Source: Sarcocystis neurona
Taxonomy: Eukaryota; Apicomplexa; Conoidasida; Eucoccidiorida; Sarcocystidae
Assembly (NCBI GenBank): GCA_000727475.1
Contig: KL647307.1
Coordinates: 157,425 to 221,424 of the forward strand
Length of the DNA stretch: 64,000 nt
Direction: 5' to 3'
Below the pieces are notes generated by a model. That model ran no database searches. It was not told the origin of the DNA and saw nothing but the letters and a program-made list of their open reading frames with translations. Positions 11,341-22,839 of this stretch are shown here, in pieces. Made by a program: the position numbers and the translations under genes. Each line of letters starts with the position of its first letter. Within the stretch, counting starts at the first letter, position 1.

Positions 11341-13728
11341 CTGCAGTCGAAGGGAAGTGGCAGCGTGACACAAAAAACGTCCTGCTGCTCTTTGCATGCA
11401 GCGCAGCAGATGCCGCTGCTAAAACGCCCGTGCAGCATCCTGGCGGAGACAGACTCTGGCCGCGTGGAATTGAGCGTACGAAAACTCTCTTCTGGCGCTT
11501 AGATGCGGCAAAGGTGTATACACGTATATATTTTCACATATATATATATACAAATACATATATATGTAGAGGTTTAGATGGGTAACTTCATTCGTACATA
11601 TGTGTGGTTATAGATGTACTTACCCACCTGTTTTTACGATACCTGTCGGTAGATATCTACGCATAACTGTAGTCATCCTGCGTATGACTACTACATATAA
11701 CTCAACATATATATATACATAAATAATATAATACATGTATTAAATATATACGTATATACATTATACATACGTATATATATTATATATATAATATATATAC
11801 TAAATATATCCTACTTACATGTAATATATAATATATATGAGATATATCAGATATCTTAGATATACTAGATATATTAGACACATTAGATATATTATATATA
11901 TATATGAGATATATTATATATAATCTATATTTCATACGTAACATATATATATATATATATATGTGTATTCAGTTATATACATGTATGCATGGTCTGTAGT
12001 CCTGTGGATCCACGACAGCATAAAATACGAGATTTTGTCCTTTCTGTCTTTGCCTCTGTTCATAAGGTGGAACGCTGAGAGCTCTATCGACCCAATTTCA
12101 CGGGTGCACACATATACATATATATACATATACATATATATGTATATATATATGCAGATACATACATACATACATACATCATACATACATAGATCACAAA
12201 TACGTACATACATGCATACATGCATACACACATGCATACATGCATACATGCATACATGCATACATACTTGCATACATGCATACACACATGCATACATGCA
12301 TATACAGATATATGTACATCAACATACATACATACGCACAGACGTACAGACGTCCATACATATATACACCCATAAATATACACGCATGCAGACACATACA
12401 GACGTACACACGTACATCCATACACACCTACATACACACGTATACCCACACATATACGCAAACATAGACACCAACGTACACGCATACGTGCAGCTATTCT
12501 GCATGCAAATGTACGCATTACGGTGGCCTGTGTTTCTGAAGGAAGGCGTGAGCGTTACTCCCTTCATGTAGCAGCACAACTGAAAAGCCGCAGCCTGCTC
12601 CAAGCTCCTCAACATTCAGACCCACGTGTCCTAAGAGGTATACATGTGTGTGTGTGGACATCTGCACGTGCATGCACGAATATCCACCTATGCACATATA
12701 CATATATATATCTATATATATGTATAGTAAATTCTACGTACAAGAATATATATTAACACAGTTTAGTATATGATGGTACACACAAGTTCAGCAGGAGGTA
12801 TGATATTAGAGAGAAAGTGTTGCTGTTTGCTGGGCCGAAGATGCACCTGCAGTTCTGAGACAGCATCAGCAGGCACCGTAGCAGTAGCGTCTTCTGTTCA
12901 CTATATGCAGCTCCTATATATAAAATTTGTATGTATACACATACGTGTCCATGCAGTCATCCACATATATATATATATATACACGGATATAGGGGGATTC
13001 TCGCTCTCGAATACGCAATGTACATACACATACACATATATATGCATGTATATACATACACATAGGTATATATGTCTGGCAGTCTATGACTATTCTGTGA
13101 CCAGATATATACGTATATACATACATATATACGTATATACGTATATATCTAGGCGAATGATGGAATACTGAGTTCTTAATGTTATAGTAATATACATGCA
13201 TATATATACGTATATATGGATATATGTATACATGTACATATATATATATATATATGTATGTAAATGTATATACACATGGGGGCGTAGAAGACGGCCCTTT
13301 TTATACGAGTTACCTTTTCTGAGAGCACGTGTGGATGGGGGTTGCAACCACAAATGTAGACACGTAGACGTGCGTCATCGTTTTTACTACGAAGTGTAGA
13401 GAACGGACACATAGGCCGACAATGAAGACCGTCCCCACGTGTGATTCTCCCTTTGTGTGTAGCTTTTTGACACACACGCGGAAGGTCGTGGGCAGCAAGG
13501 CAGGTATATGGACGGTGCGAGGGAGGCATGGCCCATTGCCGTCGTGACGCTTTTTGAGGAGAGAGCTGAAATGCATGCATGCGCGAGTCCCCAGTTCCTT
13601 TCTCTCAACAGTGTGTTGCCTGCTATTCCTTCCCCAAGCGGCATGTCTTTAACTTTGAGGAAGAGGAGGGAACACGAAGCAGCGAGGAAGACGTCGCTGT
13701 TGCTGCTGCAGCGGTGGGTGTTCCTCAC
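11341..13728. repeat. TA- and CATA-rich stretch, possible intron
   Basis: AT-rich with TATATA/TAGATATA at about 11690-11960. A CATACATGCA-type array at about 12150-12470. TATATACA arrays at 12940-13275. Otherwise unique. Confidence 0.75.
12150..12470. repeat. CATACATGCA tetranucleotide/octanucleotide array
   Basis: Plus-strand units CATA and TGCATACA alternate for about 320 bases (GCATACATGCATACACACATG and similar). TGCATG is built into many units. Confidence 0.85.
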
Positions 13729-13830
13729 CTCGTAGTGCGACAGTGCGGCAGCAGAGCTCGCCGACTGGCGCTGGTCCTCTGCTTCGCTGTCTCTCGTCCG
13801 ACTGGTGTGGGGCCGTAGCTTCTTGCGAGC
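13729..13830 (-). CDS. Candidate upstream exon of the AAA ATPase gene
   Basis: A 102-base open segment with acceptor ACCTTCAG|GCT and donor GAG|GTGAGG, phase 0. It encodes a basic start (ARKKLRPH) then an acidic Gln/Ser/Ala-rich stretch ending LSHYE. Other frames here are also open, so this is tentative. Confidence 0.35.
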
Positions 13831-15568
13831 CTGAAGGTGTCAGGCCACAGAGCAGAGGCAGCGAGAGAAGCAGCAGCTGCAGCAGGAAGCAAACATTCCA
13901 ACAGCAGCCGGGAGAGAGGCGCAGCAGCAGGAGCCACCACAGGTGCGCTGCAGCAGCAGCCAGATGGGCAGCAGCAGCGGCGGCAGCACCGCGTCACACG
14001 AGCGAGACAGTATGCGCAGCTGAGCGGCAGCGACGGATGCAAGCTTCTTCTGCGGCGCGTGCAGCGTCAGGCAGCTTGCAGCAGACGAAGCCGGAAAGAG
14101 GAGAAGAAGCATGAGGAGGAGGAGGAAGAGGAGCCGCAGCAGTCAGCAAAGTCGCTGCTGCTGCTGTGTGTAGCCTTGCAAGGTCGCAATGTGCGTATAC
14201 ACAGTCAGTCCATCCAGGTGCAGCAACGGCAGCACCCGGTAACGACAGGAGGCCCTCAACAGCAACGACAGCGACGGCAGGGCTGGCAGCAGTGACGCAG
14301 CAGGAGCAGCAGCACGTCGGAGTCACAGAAGCGACAGCAATTTCAGGAGGATAAATAGGCGGAGAACTAGCAGCACGCCTGGCAATTCACTTGGCTGGGG
14401 CGGCTGACGAGAAAACCAGGCAGGAAGAGGAGAAGCCAGTCGCAGCAGCAGCAGGACAGAAGCAGGTGCCCAGGCGGCAACGTGTCTGGTGCCGGGGCAG
14501 CAACAGAGACTATCCGCATACACATGTAAACCTTCTTTTCTTCTACAGCCTCAAGCAGCTGCGACGGTCGTGGCAGCACAGAGAGACACACCCACACGCA
14601 CATAAACTACACAAACAGGCACAGAGGCACACAAAGGCAAGAAGCGGCGCACACATACACATATATATACATATATATATATGGATATGTGTAGCTTCAG
14701 TACGTGGTGAAGCAGGACTACAAGAGTGGATGCAGAGAGAAAATATGTCTTCTACGTGTATATTTGTGGGAGAAATTCTTAAAGGCGGGCCATCTGCAGG
14801 TAGGCGCAGGGCGCAGGCAGCGTGTACCCGCCGCCCGGTGGTCGAGGACGTGATGCAGGAGCAGGCGACGCAGTCCCTGCGGTGCTGCTGCGTCTCCGGC
14901 AGGAGCACCGCGGCGAGACTTGTTGAACGTCGTCAGTCTCGCAAGAGTCAGAAAAGCAGCAGTCTTGCCATTTGGCGCTGTGCAAGAAAACGGGCCAGCC
15001 CTTACAGAGAGAGGGGAGCAACGCAGCCTGTGTCTAGCTCGTTGCTGCTGCTGCTGCAGTGATGTTCAGCTGCAGAACGACAGCGGTAAAGACAGCGTCC
15101 TTCGGGGCCTAGGGGCAGATTTTTTTGAGGGGTTGTCACACAGACGACCGACGACGCGAAGGAACACTGGAAGTTCATTCACGTCTGTCCGTCCTTCCCT
15201 CTTCACCGGTGTTCAAACACACGCATACGTACTTTTTAAGTTGCCGATCTGTAGATGTATGTCCTTCTCATCGGTCTACACTCACACACGGGCACGCACG
15301 TACATATGTATGTATATGTACGTATGTATGTATGGATATCAAGTATGTGTGTATGTGTAAATATTGACACAGAGACGCGAACCTATATACGTATATATGA
15401 ACTTTTATATATACGTACGTGTGTGGATGTGTGCGTGCGTGTATGTGTTGTGTCTATATGCCTGGGTATGTACTCACATATGCATGCGCTTACATAGTTA
15501 CCAACCTTACATATACATGTATACATATATATATACATATAACCATGCTGTGGAAAATGGGGAAAGGC
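13831..15568. repeat. CAG-rich then unique/microsatellite stretch, no firm gene
   Basis: The plus strand is CAG-rich at about 13850-14310 and 14430-14470. Between 14780 and 15060 several minus-strand frames look coding-like but conflict. TA/ACGTATG arrays occur at about 15300-15540. Confidence 0.6.
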
Positions 15569-15802
15569 TCAGCGAGGGTCGAGCGACGCGGCAAGGCAAG
15601 AAGACGTCAACAAGACTGCGTGCAGCAGAGCCGTTCGTACCTGCTGCTCTTCTTCCTGCTGCTGCTCAAGCGCATGAAGCGCTGCTTCGTCGTCTTCGCT
15701 CAGTAACCCTCGCTGCCGTCGTGCCTGCAGCAGTTGCTTTCCACTCGCAAAGGGTCCTCCTGCAGAACGCAACATCACAACCCATCTGTCACACGTACAC
15801 AC

Positions 15803-15834
<32 letters not shown>

Positions 15835-15950
15835 GTGTATCTGGGAGCACATGTATATATACATATGTATGTATGTATGGAGATATGTACGTATGTATTT
15901 CCTCACATACGTACACACATATATACACATATGTATTAATACGTCTTGCA

Positions 15951-15989
15951 CGTGCATGTAGGTATTTCAGAGAAATACCTACATGCACG
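15951..15989. repeat. Perfect 18-bp inverted repeat with a 3-nt loop
   Basis: Arms 15951-15968 (CGTGCATGTAGGTATTTC) and 15972-15989 are exact reverse complements, separated by AGA. Confidence 0.95.
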
Positions 15990-15999
15990 CGCTTAGACA

Positions 16000-16450
16000 G
16001 TGGAAGTGGGCAGCAGCAGCAGTGATGGTGCTTTTCTACATGTTCTAAGCAGCGGTGTCTTTGTGTTCTGTCGCTGTGAGGCACATCGCATGCGTGCGCA
16101 TTCGGGAATTGTAGGAATTTCTGCATGCTCTCGCCTTCCAGTTTGTTGCTGCTGCTGGTGCTGCTGCTCCTCCTTGTCTCGGCTGCTGCTCCGGTTTTAT
16201 CTGCTCGGCTGCATCGGCTGTACGCCGGTGTGTACCAGTTTCTTCAATGTCAGAGAAACATACGGACAAATGCTGCTGCTGCTACAAATACTGCACGACA
16301 ACGTTCTGCCTCTGCTACCGCAGTGCTGCTGCTGTTGCTGCCGTCGCTGCTGCTGCTGCATCAGTTGGCGACTTGCACTGGCTGCTACTACAAAAGCCGT
16401 GTGCGGCGACAGCTGCTGCGATTCTGGTGATGTGCTGCTGCCCTCTACGC
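16000..16450. repeat. CTG-rich tract (plus strand)
   Basis: CTGCTG runs interspersed with unique sequence. Minus-strand reading gives Gln runs. It follows the proposed end of the Gln-rich exon and may be its 3' part or 3' flank. Confidence 0.7.
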
Positions 16451-16736
16451 TTGTCTCCCCAGGTGGGTGCTTCAGGGTAGTCTGCAAGACGCTGCTGCGG
16501 CTGCATAAACAGAGATACCCTCCTGACAGATGCACATATATACGGACTGACTCCATAAAGCACGACCCACCAGCTGGGGTACGTTCCTCTGGCCCCTGCA
16601 GTTGTGCTGCCGCTGCTGTTGCATGGGTGCCGCTGATGTTGCACACGCATAAAAGTGCGAAGGCGGCAGCAAGACAGTCTGCAGGCTCACTGCGCCTCAC
16701 ATGCGTTCCACGTGTCGACGCCCTACCTGACATCGA

Positions 16737-18145
16737 CGCTGCTGCTGCCTCGTCCCTGCTGCTGCTGGTGTTTTGGCTGTTCCGCAGTTGTAGCCTGCCG
16801 CTGCAGCTGTTGCCGAAGGACGGCTGCTGCTGCTGTTGGCGCAGCTGCTGCTGTTCGCGGAGCCGCTGCTGCTCTCGTTGCAGGGCTTCGGTGCGACAGC
16901 GCTCTTGCAGTTGGTGCAGCTGCTGCTGCAGCTCCGCCTTTTCCTGGTGCAGCTGCTCGAGCTCTTGCTGCTGCTGCTGCTGCAGGAGGAGCAGATCGCT
17001 CTCTTGTCGCAGCGGCGGCGCGTCGCCGAGAACGGGAAACGGGTCGACGAGGCCCGGGGACAGCACCTTCCACCGTATGAAGCGCTGCAGCAACGACGGT
17101 GACATTTGTGGAGAGAAGGCTGCACGCATATCGAACACAGGTTGGTGGACGGAGGCAGCGTCTGCTGCGATAGCCTCGTCGTCTTCCTCCTGCGGCTGGA
17201 GCAGCAGATCCATCAGAGCAAAGCTCGCATCACAGCAGTCTGGAGCAGCCGCAGCAGCAGCACTCCCGCCGTCCCAACATGGCTGATCAGTCGCGTGCGC
17301 TTCTACGACGGAGCTTCCGTATTGCATGCTGCAAGAATCCGTCTCCCACTGCTGCCCATACGATGTGCAGACACCCCCCGGTTTATCGCGTAGGAAACTG
17401 AAGAGTCCTCTTCCTAGAGCCGCGTCGGAAGCCAGGGCACGAAGGAACTGCTGTCGCCCGAAGCTGCCACTGCTTGCTGCTGCTGCTGCCCTGCTGGTCG
17501 CATCCGGCGCGCAGCAGCCGCAGCTTTCAAAAGACTCAGCAGCTGTTCTGCAGTGCTGTTTGCCGACGTCAATTCCTGATGCGTAGGCAGCAACGTGCAG
17601 CACGCCAAGCAACCTCGACAGCTGCTGCTGTTGCTGCTCTTTCCGTTGCAGTACGTGGATCCTCTGCAGACGCTCTGGCAGCAGCTGCTGCTGGCGGGGG
17701 GAGGAGAGCTGCTGAGAAGCTTGCTGGTGCTGGCCGATCTTCCAGCGTGTTACCGCCTGCTCTGTTGACATGTGGGGCTGCTTTTGCTGCTCGTTCCACT
17801 CCGGCTTCCACCCCGCGTGCCGTTGCTGCGGCAGCCCGTCCTGCGGCTGCTGCTGCTGCTCCTGCTCCTCCTCCTTCTCGTCCTGCAGCAGCAGCGACTG
17901 CTGCGAGGCTCGTCCCAGGGGCTGCTCCTGCTGCAGCACCGCGTCGGAAGCAGCGAAGAGAGAATCCAGCAGCTGGACGCAGAAGAACAGACGGCACACA
18001 AGTTTGCTGGCACTTTGCTGCTGCTGCTGCACCACGTGCAGGAGGCAGTCTAGAGCGCTGCCGACCCTTCTCTGTAGCGACACATCTGTTTCACTTTCTA
18101 CACGTGTGCGGGTGACTTCTCTAGACTCTCCTCTCCTGAAAACCG
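16737..18145 (-). CDS. Probable coding exon of a Gln/Ala-rich hypothetical protein
   Basis: A long uninterrupted minus-strand frame (part of an open stretch 16197-18503) of about 470 codons. It has mixed-composition blocks (TRWKIGQHQQ, SFGRQQFLRALASDAALGRG, LFSFLRDKPGG, FIRWKVLSPGLVDPFPVLGD) between CAG-encoded Gln runs. A Gln/Glu/Leu-rich probable coiled coil lies about two thirds along (QEKAELQQQLHQLQERCR). The proposed acceptor is TCACAG|CG (18145) and the donor TCAG|GTAGGG (16737). It may be a separate gene or a far-upstream part of the AAA gene. No domain is recognised. Confidence 0.42.
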
Positions 18146-18404
18146 CTGTGAGGCAACGAGACGAACACAAGTGAATACATGGTCCTGCATGCACCGGCGA
18201 TACGGACGGCTGTGTGTGCGAAGGGGACGTGCAGAGGGGATTACACATATCGGCGCATGGCACGCAGACAGGCGTCCGCAGCTGAGGCGTCTGCAGAAGC
18301 CCCTTGCAAATTCTTGGACGGCGACACAGCAGCAGACTTAAACGGCAGGCAGTCCCACATGTATACTGACGCACCGGCGCGGTACGCCGGGGAATATTGC
18401 TCAC

Positions 18405-18585
18405 CTTTATGATTGCATTGTCGTGCCGCTGCTGCTGCTGCAGCGCATGCAAGGCGTCTGGCTCCCCTGTTGGAGAGGTATGTAGCAGTAGCGGGAGCTC
18501 CATCCTCAGAAGCGGTGCCCTGCAGCCGCAGCACTACCAAGTACGTCGCAGAGGTCTCAAAGTTGAAGACAGACGTGTGCGGCAG
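18405..18585 (-). CDS. Probable upstream exon of the Gln/Ala-rich hypothetical protein
   Basis: Proposed acceptor CCTGCAG|CTG, proposed donor AAAG|GTGAGC with one base carried, which fits the next exon. Encodes LPHTSVFNFETSATYLVVLR, then an Ala run ending RQCNHK. The 259-bp intron between the two exons happens to be open in one frame. Confidence 0.33.
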
Positions 18586-18773
18586 CTGCAGGTTGTTCCT
18601 GCTACTCCTCCCGACACAACATTCTCTGGCGCGCAGCACCCCGCCTCTCGCCCGTCTGCTGCAGCGGGGCTTGGTGCAGCCGCTGGTGCTCGGACTCCTG
18701 CAGCTGTACCTTGAAGCCTCGATATGCGGCTCCTGCTGCTCCTGTTGCTGCTGCTGCTGCTCCACTAGATGTG

Positions 18774-19303
18774 GCTGTGCTATCGGTGCAGCATGTTTTC
18801 CTCCTGCCGTCGAGACTGCCTTCTTCGCGGCAGCTGGTCCTCGAGCAGTGTGTGAAGACTGTACTTGCAGACTTTGCTACTGTGGTGGGGGGCGCGACGT
18901 GATCGCATAGTTCGCCGACGCGCCGCTGTCGCAGGAAGAGATGATTCAGCGGCTTCCCGTGTTGCTGACTGGGCTGCTTCTGCTGCTGCGGTGGGAAGCC
19001 GCGTTGCTGTTGGTCCGCCGGGGCTGCTGCAGGGGACGGGGCTGCTGCAGTGGACGTTTGTTTGCCTCTCTTATGTTGTAGGACATGCAAGGGTCCTCCT
19101 GCGAACTTCCCTGCGAACGGGAAGCCGCTGAATCACCTCTTCCTGCGACAGCGGCGCGTCGCCGAACTATGCGATCACGTCGCGCCCCCCACCACAGTGG
19201 CAAAGTCTGCAAGTACAGTCTTCACACACTGCTCGAGGACCAGCTGCCGCGAAGAAGGCAGTCTCGACGGCAGGAGGAAAACATGCTGCACCGATAGCAC
19301 AGC
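18774..19303. repeat. Near-perfect long inverted repeat (187-bp arms, 156-bp spacer)
   Basis: Left arm 18774-18960 and right arm 19117-19303 are reverse complements with three mismatches seen by eye. Each arm, read on the opposite strand, encodes the same peptide block (KPLNHLFLRQRRV, then LCDHVAPPTTVAKSASTVF). The spacer is CTG-rich. Confidence 0.95.
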
Positions 19304-20300
19304 ATGTGCCCACACTGCCGTTCCTCGTTGTCGCAAACGCCAGGACCTGCTGCTGTTGCTGCGGTGGCTCCTACCACTTGAGCAGCTGCTGCAGCTGCTG
19401 CTGCTGCATGCCTATGGATCACGCACGGCGTCAGAAGAAGGAGGCGGGTTAGAGAGTCACACTGCACCGGCAATACCACGCCTGCGCACGATGTCCCAGT
19501 GGGAACGCAGGAGAAGCGGATGGACAAGGAGCGGCAGCGGCAGCAACAGTGCACAGAACACGAGGAGGGGCCGCAGGCTGCTGCTACACCGCGGTGGTAG
19601 CCGCCACTCTTAGGTGCTGCTTCCCCGGCGCCATCGAGAGTCTACAGCAGCAGCAGATACACGAAGACAGCCGAATTGTAAGTCTGTCTGCAGCTTCAGC
19701 ATCTCTCCGCACAAAATAGGTAACTCTCACATATATGTATGGGAATACGTGTATGCGTGCGTAGAGCAGAAAAGTGAGATGCAGTGGAGCGGCACACCAG
19801 CTGCAGCAGCGCAGCCCGCTTGCTGTTTGACAGCCACACACACTTGCCGTGTGCGCACACGGCAAGCGAGGCTGCTTGCCTCGGCGGGCGTTAGCATCGC
19901 CGATCTTCCGCTTCGCCTGTCGTATCAGGCTGCTGCTTTCCGGGGTGTGCCGCCGCTGCTGTGGTCCGGCTTCGACTGCTGCTGCTGCTGCTGCTCGTTG
20001 CTGTTGTGCTGGCCGGTGCTGCTGCCAGTGTATTATTGAGCCTATTTTATTCGTACTGGCTTGCTTCCACTGCTGCTGCGTTGTTGTTACATATCACTGC
20101 GCTCCGACTGCTGCTGTTGTCAGGCAGGCGTTGTTGCTCCTCACGCGGCTGCTGCGTTGCTGCCTTCTACTTCTGTCGCTGCCGTTTTGTCCACTGCTTT
20201 TCCCTGCAGCTGCCTCTGCTCACAAATCAGGTTTAAAGTCAGTTTGGGAAATGTTGGTCCTTCGCGGAAGGTTAAGAGGACAACGGAGAGACATCCCGGT
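19304..20300. repeat. CTG-rich stretch right of the inverted repeat
   Basis: Plus-strand CTG runs at about 19340-19410 and 19970-20220 and a 24-bp palindrome at 19843-19866. No gene can be supported. Confidence 0.6.
19843..19866. repeat. Perfect 24-bp palindrome
   Basis: The half-site CTTGCCGTGTGC is followed directly by its reverse complement with no spacer. Confidence 0.95.
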
Positions 20301-21000
20301 GTCTTGAAGTGCAGTTGTACCAGCACCCCCCACTGCAGCAGCGCGCGGGGGGTTGAGTGTACGCACACCGCACACGCATCGGCAGCAGCAGCAGCTCCGC
20401 AGAAGCGCCGTACGCGTGCTTTACTTCTTCATAGAGTCATAGAGCCGTCGAACAAAATGAGAAACTGCATCATTCGATTGAGGCGGATAGAAACTATAGA
20501 AGCAGCCTGCGACAGAAGAAGAGTAATTAAGCAACAACGCAAAAAATGCCCCTAAAAAGTGTGTGGACCAGCCAGCAGCCGACCTGCCTCACTGCCCGCT
20601 CTCCTGGACAACGCTCTACGCAATATAAAGTGGTGTGCGCCCCTCGCGATACTAGTAACTGGCGAGTGTGTGCGGCAACACTTGCACTGCCCCGCTGCTG
20701 CTTTTTGCCTTTCTGCAGCTGCGCCAGTTCTGCTGCAACTCCCTCGGCTCCTCTGCAGCGGCAGCTTCTTCCCAGTGGTACGTGCGCGCTGTGAGTATTC
20801 TTGCTACCAGCTGAACCAACTATTGCCCACCACCCGACGAAGCCTAGAGAACGAGTCAAAGCCATTCCGGCGGAGGGCTGCCACTTGGCTGCTTCCGCTG
20901 TATTGCTGCTCAGTCGTTGATGCGTCTGCTGGTGCTACGGGTGGTGCCGGTGCCCTGCCGCCTCCGCTGGTCATTATCGACTTGCGGAAGGTTTGCAGCG

Positions 21001-21942
21001 GGTAACGAGCAGCTCAATATGTGAAGGTGCTAGGCGGAAGAAGTTACGTGAAGATGAGATACAGAAGATCCACAGGAAGATATCCCACCCCAGATCTTCC
21101 CACACGGAACGCTTCTTCCGCTTTCAGGAGGACCGCGACTAACTACAACACAAGTGGATTATACATAGACGCAGCTGCAGAAACCGAAGGCCTCAGTCGT
21201 TCCCACTCGGCATTTTTGCAGCGGTTTGCGATATTGGCGCTGTGGCAGCAAGTCAGAGGACTGGGCACGCGGCAAAGGCACACGAGTTCAGTCACTTGTA
21301 ATCAGCAGCACACGGGCAGTTGGACTTTTCTCGCCGTAGCGTCTGTGTCGCAATACTTTGAATTCAGAGGGAGAAGAAGTGACCTCCTTGCCCTCTGTCC
21401 ACCAAGCCACGAGCTCAAGTACATCAGCACAAGTGTGATGTACAACCGTGTCTCGCAGTCTACACGGACCCAGCGCTTGAGGAATGGGTGTACTACTCAT
21501 ATGCCTACAAGGATTTCTGGTAGTCGCGACGGATGTAGCCCGTAAAGAACGACTGGACTTTTCATATGCATACAACCCTTTCTGGCACTCTCTATGGGTG
21601 CCGCTGGTGAATAACGACCGTACTTCTTGTGTGTATACATCCGTTTCTGGCACTCCCTGTGGATCCGGCCTACGCTCATCTCGTCTAAGTATCATCCGTG
21701 CAACCTGCTACAATCTTGTAGCTGTCCGCCGCTCTACACACAACGTGTTTACTTGCAACTCCTCGGTTTCTGCAGCTGCGTTTATCTGTAATCCACTTGT
21801 GGACTCGCAATGCTTCTGAAAGTGGACGGAGCCCTCCGCGTGAAAAGATTTGGGGTAGGATATCTTCCTGTGGATCTTCTGTATCTCCTCTCGAGGTGAC
21901 TTATTCCCGATAGCACCTTCACGTATTGAGCATCTCGTTACC
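21001..21942. mobile_element. Degenerate foldback element with ~170-190-bp terminal inverted repeats (possible non-autonomous DNA transposon)
   Basis: Left arm 21001-21190 and right arm 21771-21942 are inverted copies at roughly 80 percent identity by eye. Shared stretches include GGTAACGAG at the outer ends, GATACAGAAGATCCACAGGA and ACGCAGCTGCAGAAACCGA. The interior holds a 65-bp triplicate and no recognisable transposase. No target-site duplication was identified. Confidence 0.6.
21498..21660. repeat. 65-bp imperfect tandem triplicate inside the foldback element
   Basis: Copies are anchored by CATATGCCTACAAGGATTTC (21498), CATATGCATACAACCCTTTC (21563) and GTGTATACATCCGTTTC (about 21631), each followed by TGG and CACTC or TAGTC. 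Confidence 0.8.
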
Positions 21943-22801
21943 GGCCGAATCCGCTACTGCCCACAACATTACAAAGCACAGAGAACCAGCAGAAGCCGTT
22001 ATGTACCATGATGCGTATATATACGTATTCCTACGACCAAATATGTGTATACGCGCGTGTGTGAACAGACTATGTATCTATATTTATATGTATATGATTG
22101 TATTATTTCCTATCTGAAAAAAAAGCCATGTTTGTAATCTACCAACTACACCCATTTAAAATTGGGATCGCGGAGCTGGAGGTGCGCGCATACGGCTGAA
22201 TCGACGTAAATATAAATCGGTGCAGTTGTCTTGAGAGTACCAGATACGCCCGCGTGTATACACACGCTGCGTTGTAAGGACAAAGAATGCTACCGCTTCT
22301 TAAATTACATTATAACTGCCAGCGCGCCCGTTACACTTTCGACGGTCGGGATCTGTGTTAGTCCTCTGTTTCATCGGATGGAAGTCAACGGTAGTCGGTG
22401 CAGAGTTTTACGTCGTGATGATCAGCGAATCCTGAACACACGGGGAGAACACAATGAAAATTTAGTAGAATCGTAGAGACGTAGAAATATCTGCGCTATG
22501 TAACACGCTCCTGCGTCTCTCCTGTGTAAAGAAGAGTCTCCCTATCTATGCCGCCTTTCTTCTCTTTAGAAAGCTCTGTCCATGAAAAGCGTGCACTTAC
22601 TCTGTATGCTTTGAACGAATATTAATACGTTTCTTGAAGGCTGCCCGTCCACGCACTTACTGTCATGCAGCAGGTATGCATAGATGCATAGATATATATA
22701 TATATATATACATATATATGTGTAAAGCTACACAATATGTGTCATTACATACCGACGGCGGACGTGATGAAAAGCACCAATAGTGGGTGTTATCGCACAG
22801 T

Positions 22802-22839
22802 TCGTCCTCGTCGTCTCAATGTAAAGACGACGTGGACGA
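22802..22839. repeat. Hairpin, about 15-bp stem with one mismatch, 8-nt loop
   Basis: CGTCCTCGTCGTCT (22803-22816) pairs with AGACGACGTGGACG (22825-22838), one mismatch, loop CAATGTAA. Confidence 0.85.

Noticed and set aside
14780..15010. Minus-strand segment reading APNGKTAAFLTLARL, resembling a P-loop
   Set aside because: There is no complete GxxxxGKT motif, no following helicase motifs, and two other frames are equally open.
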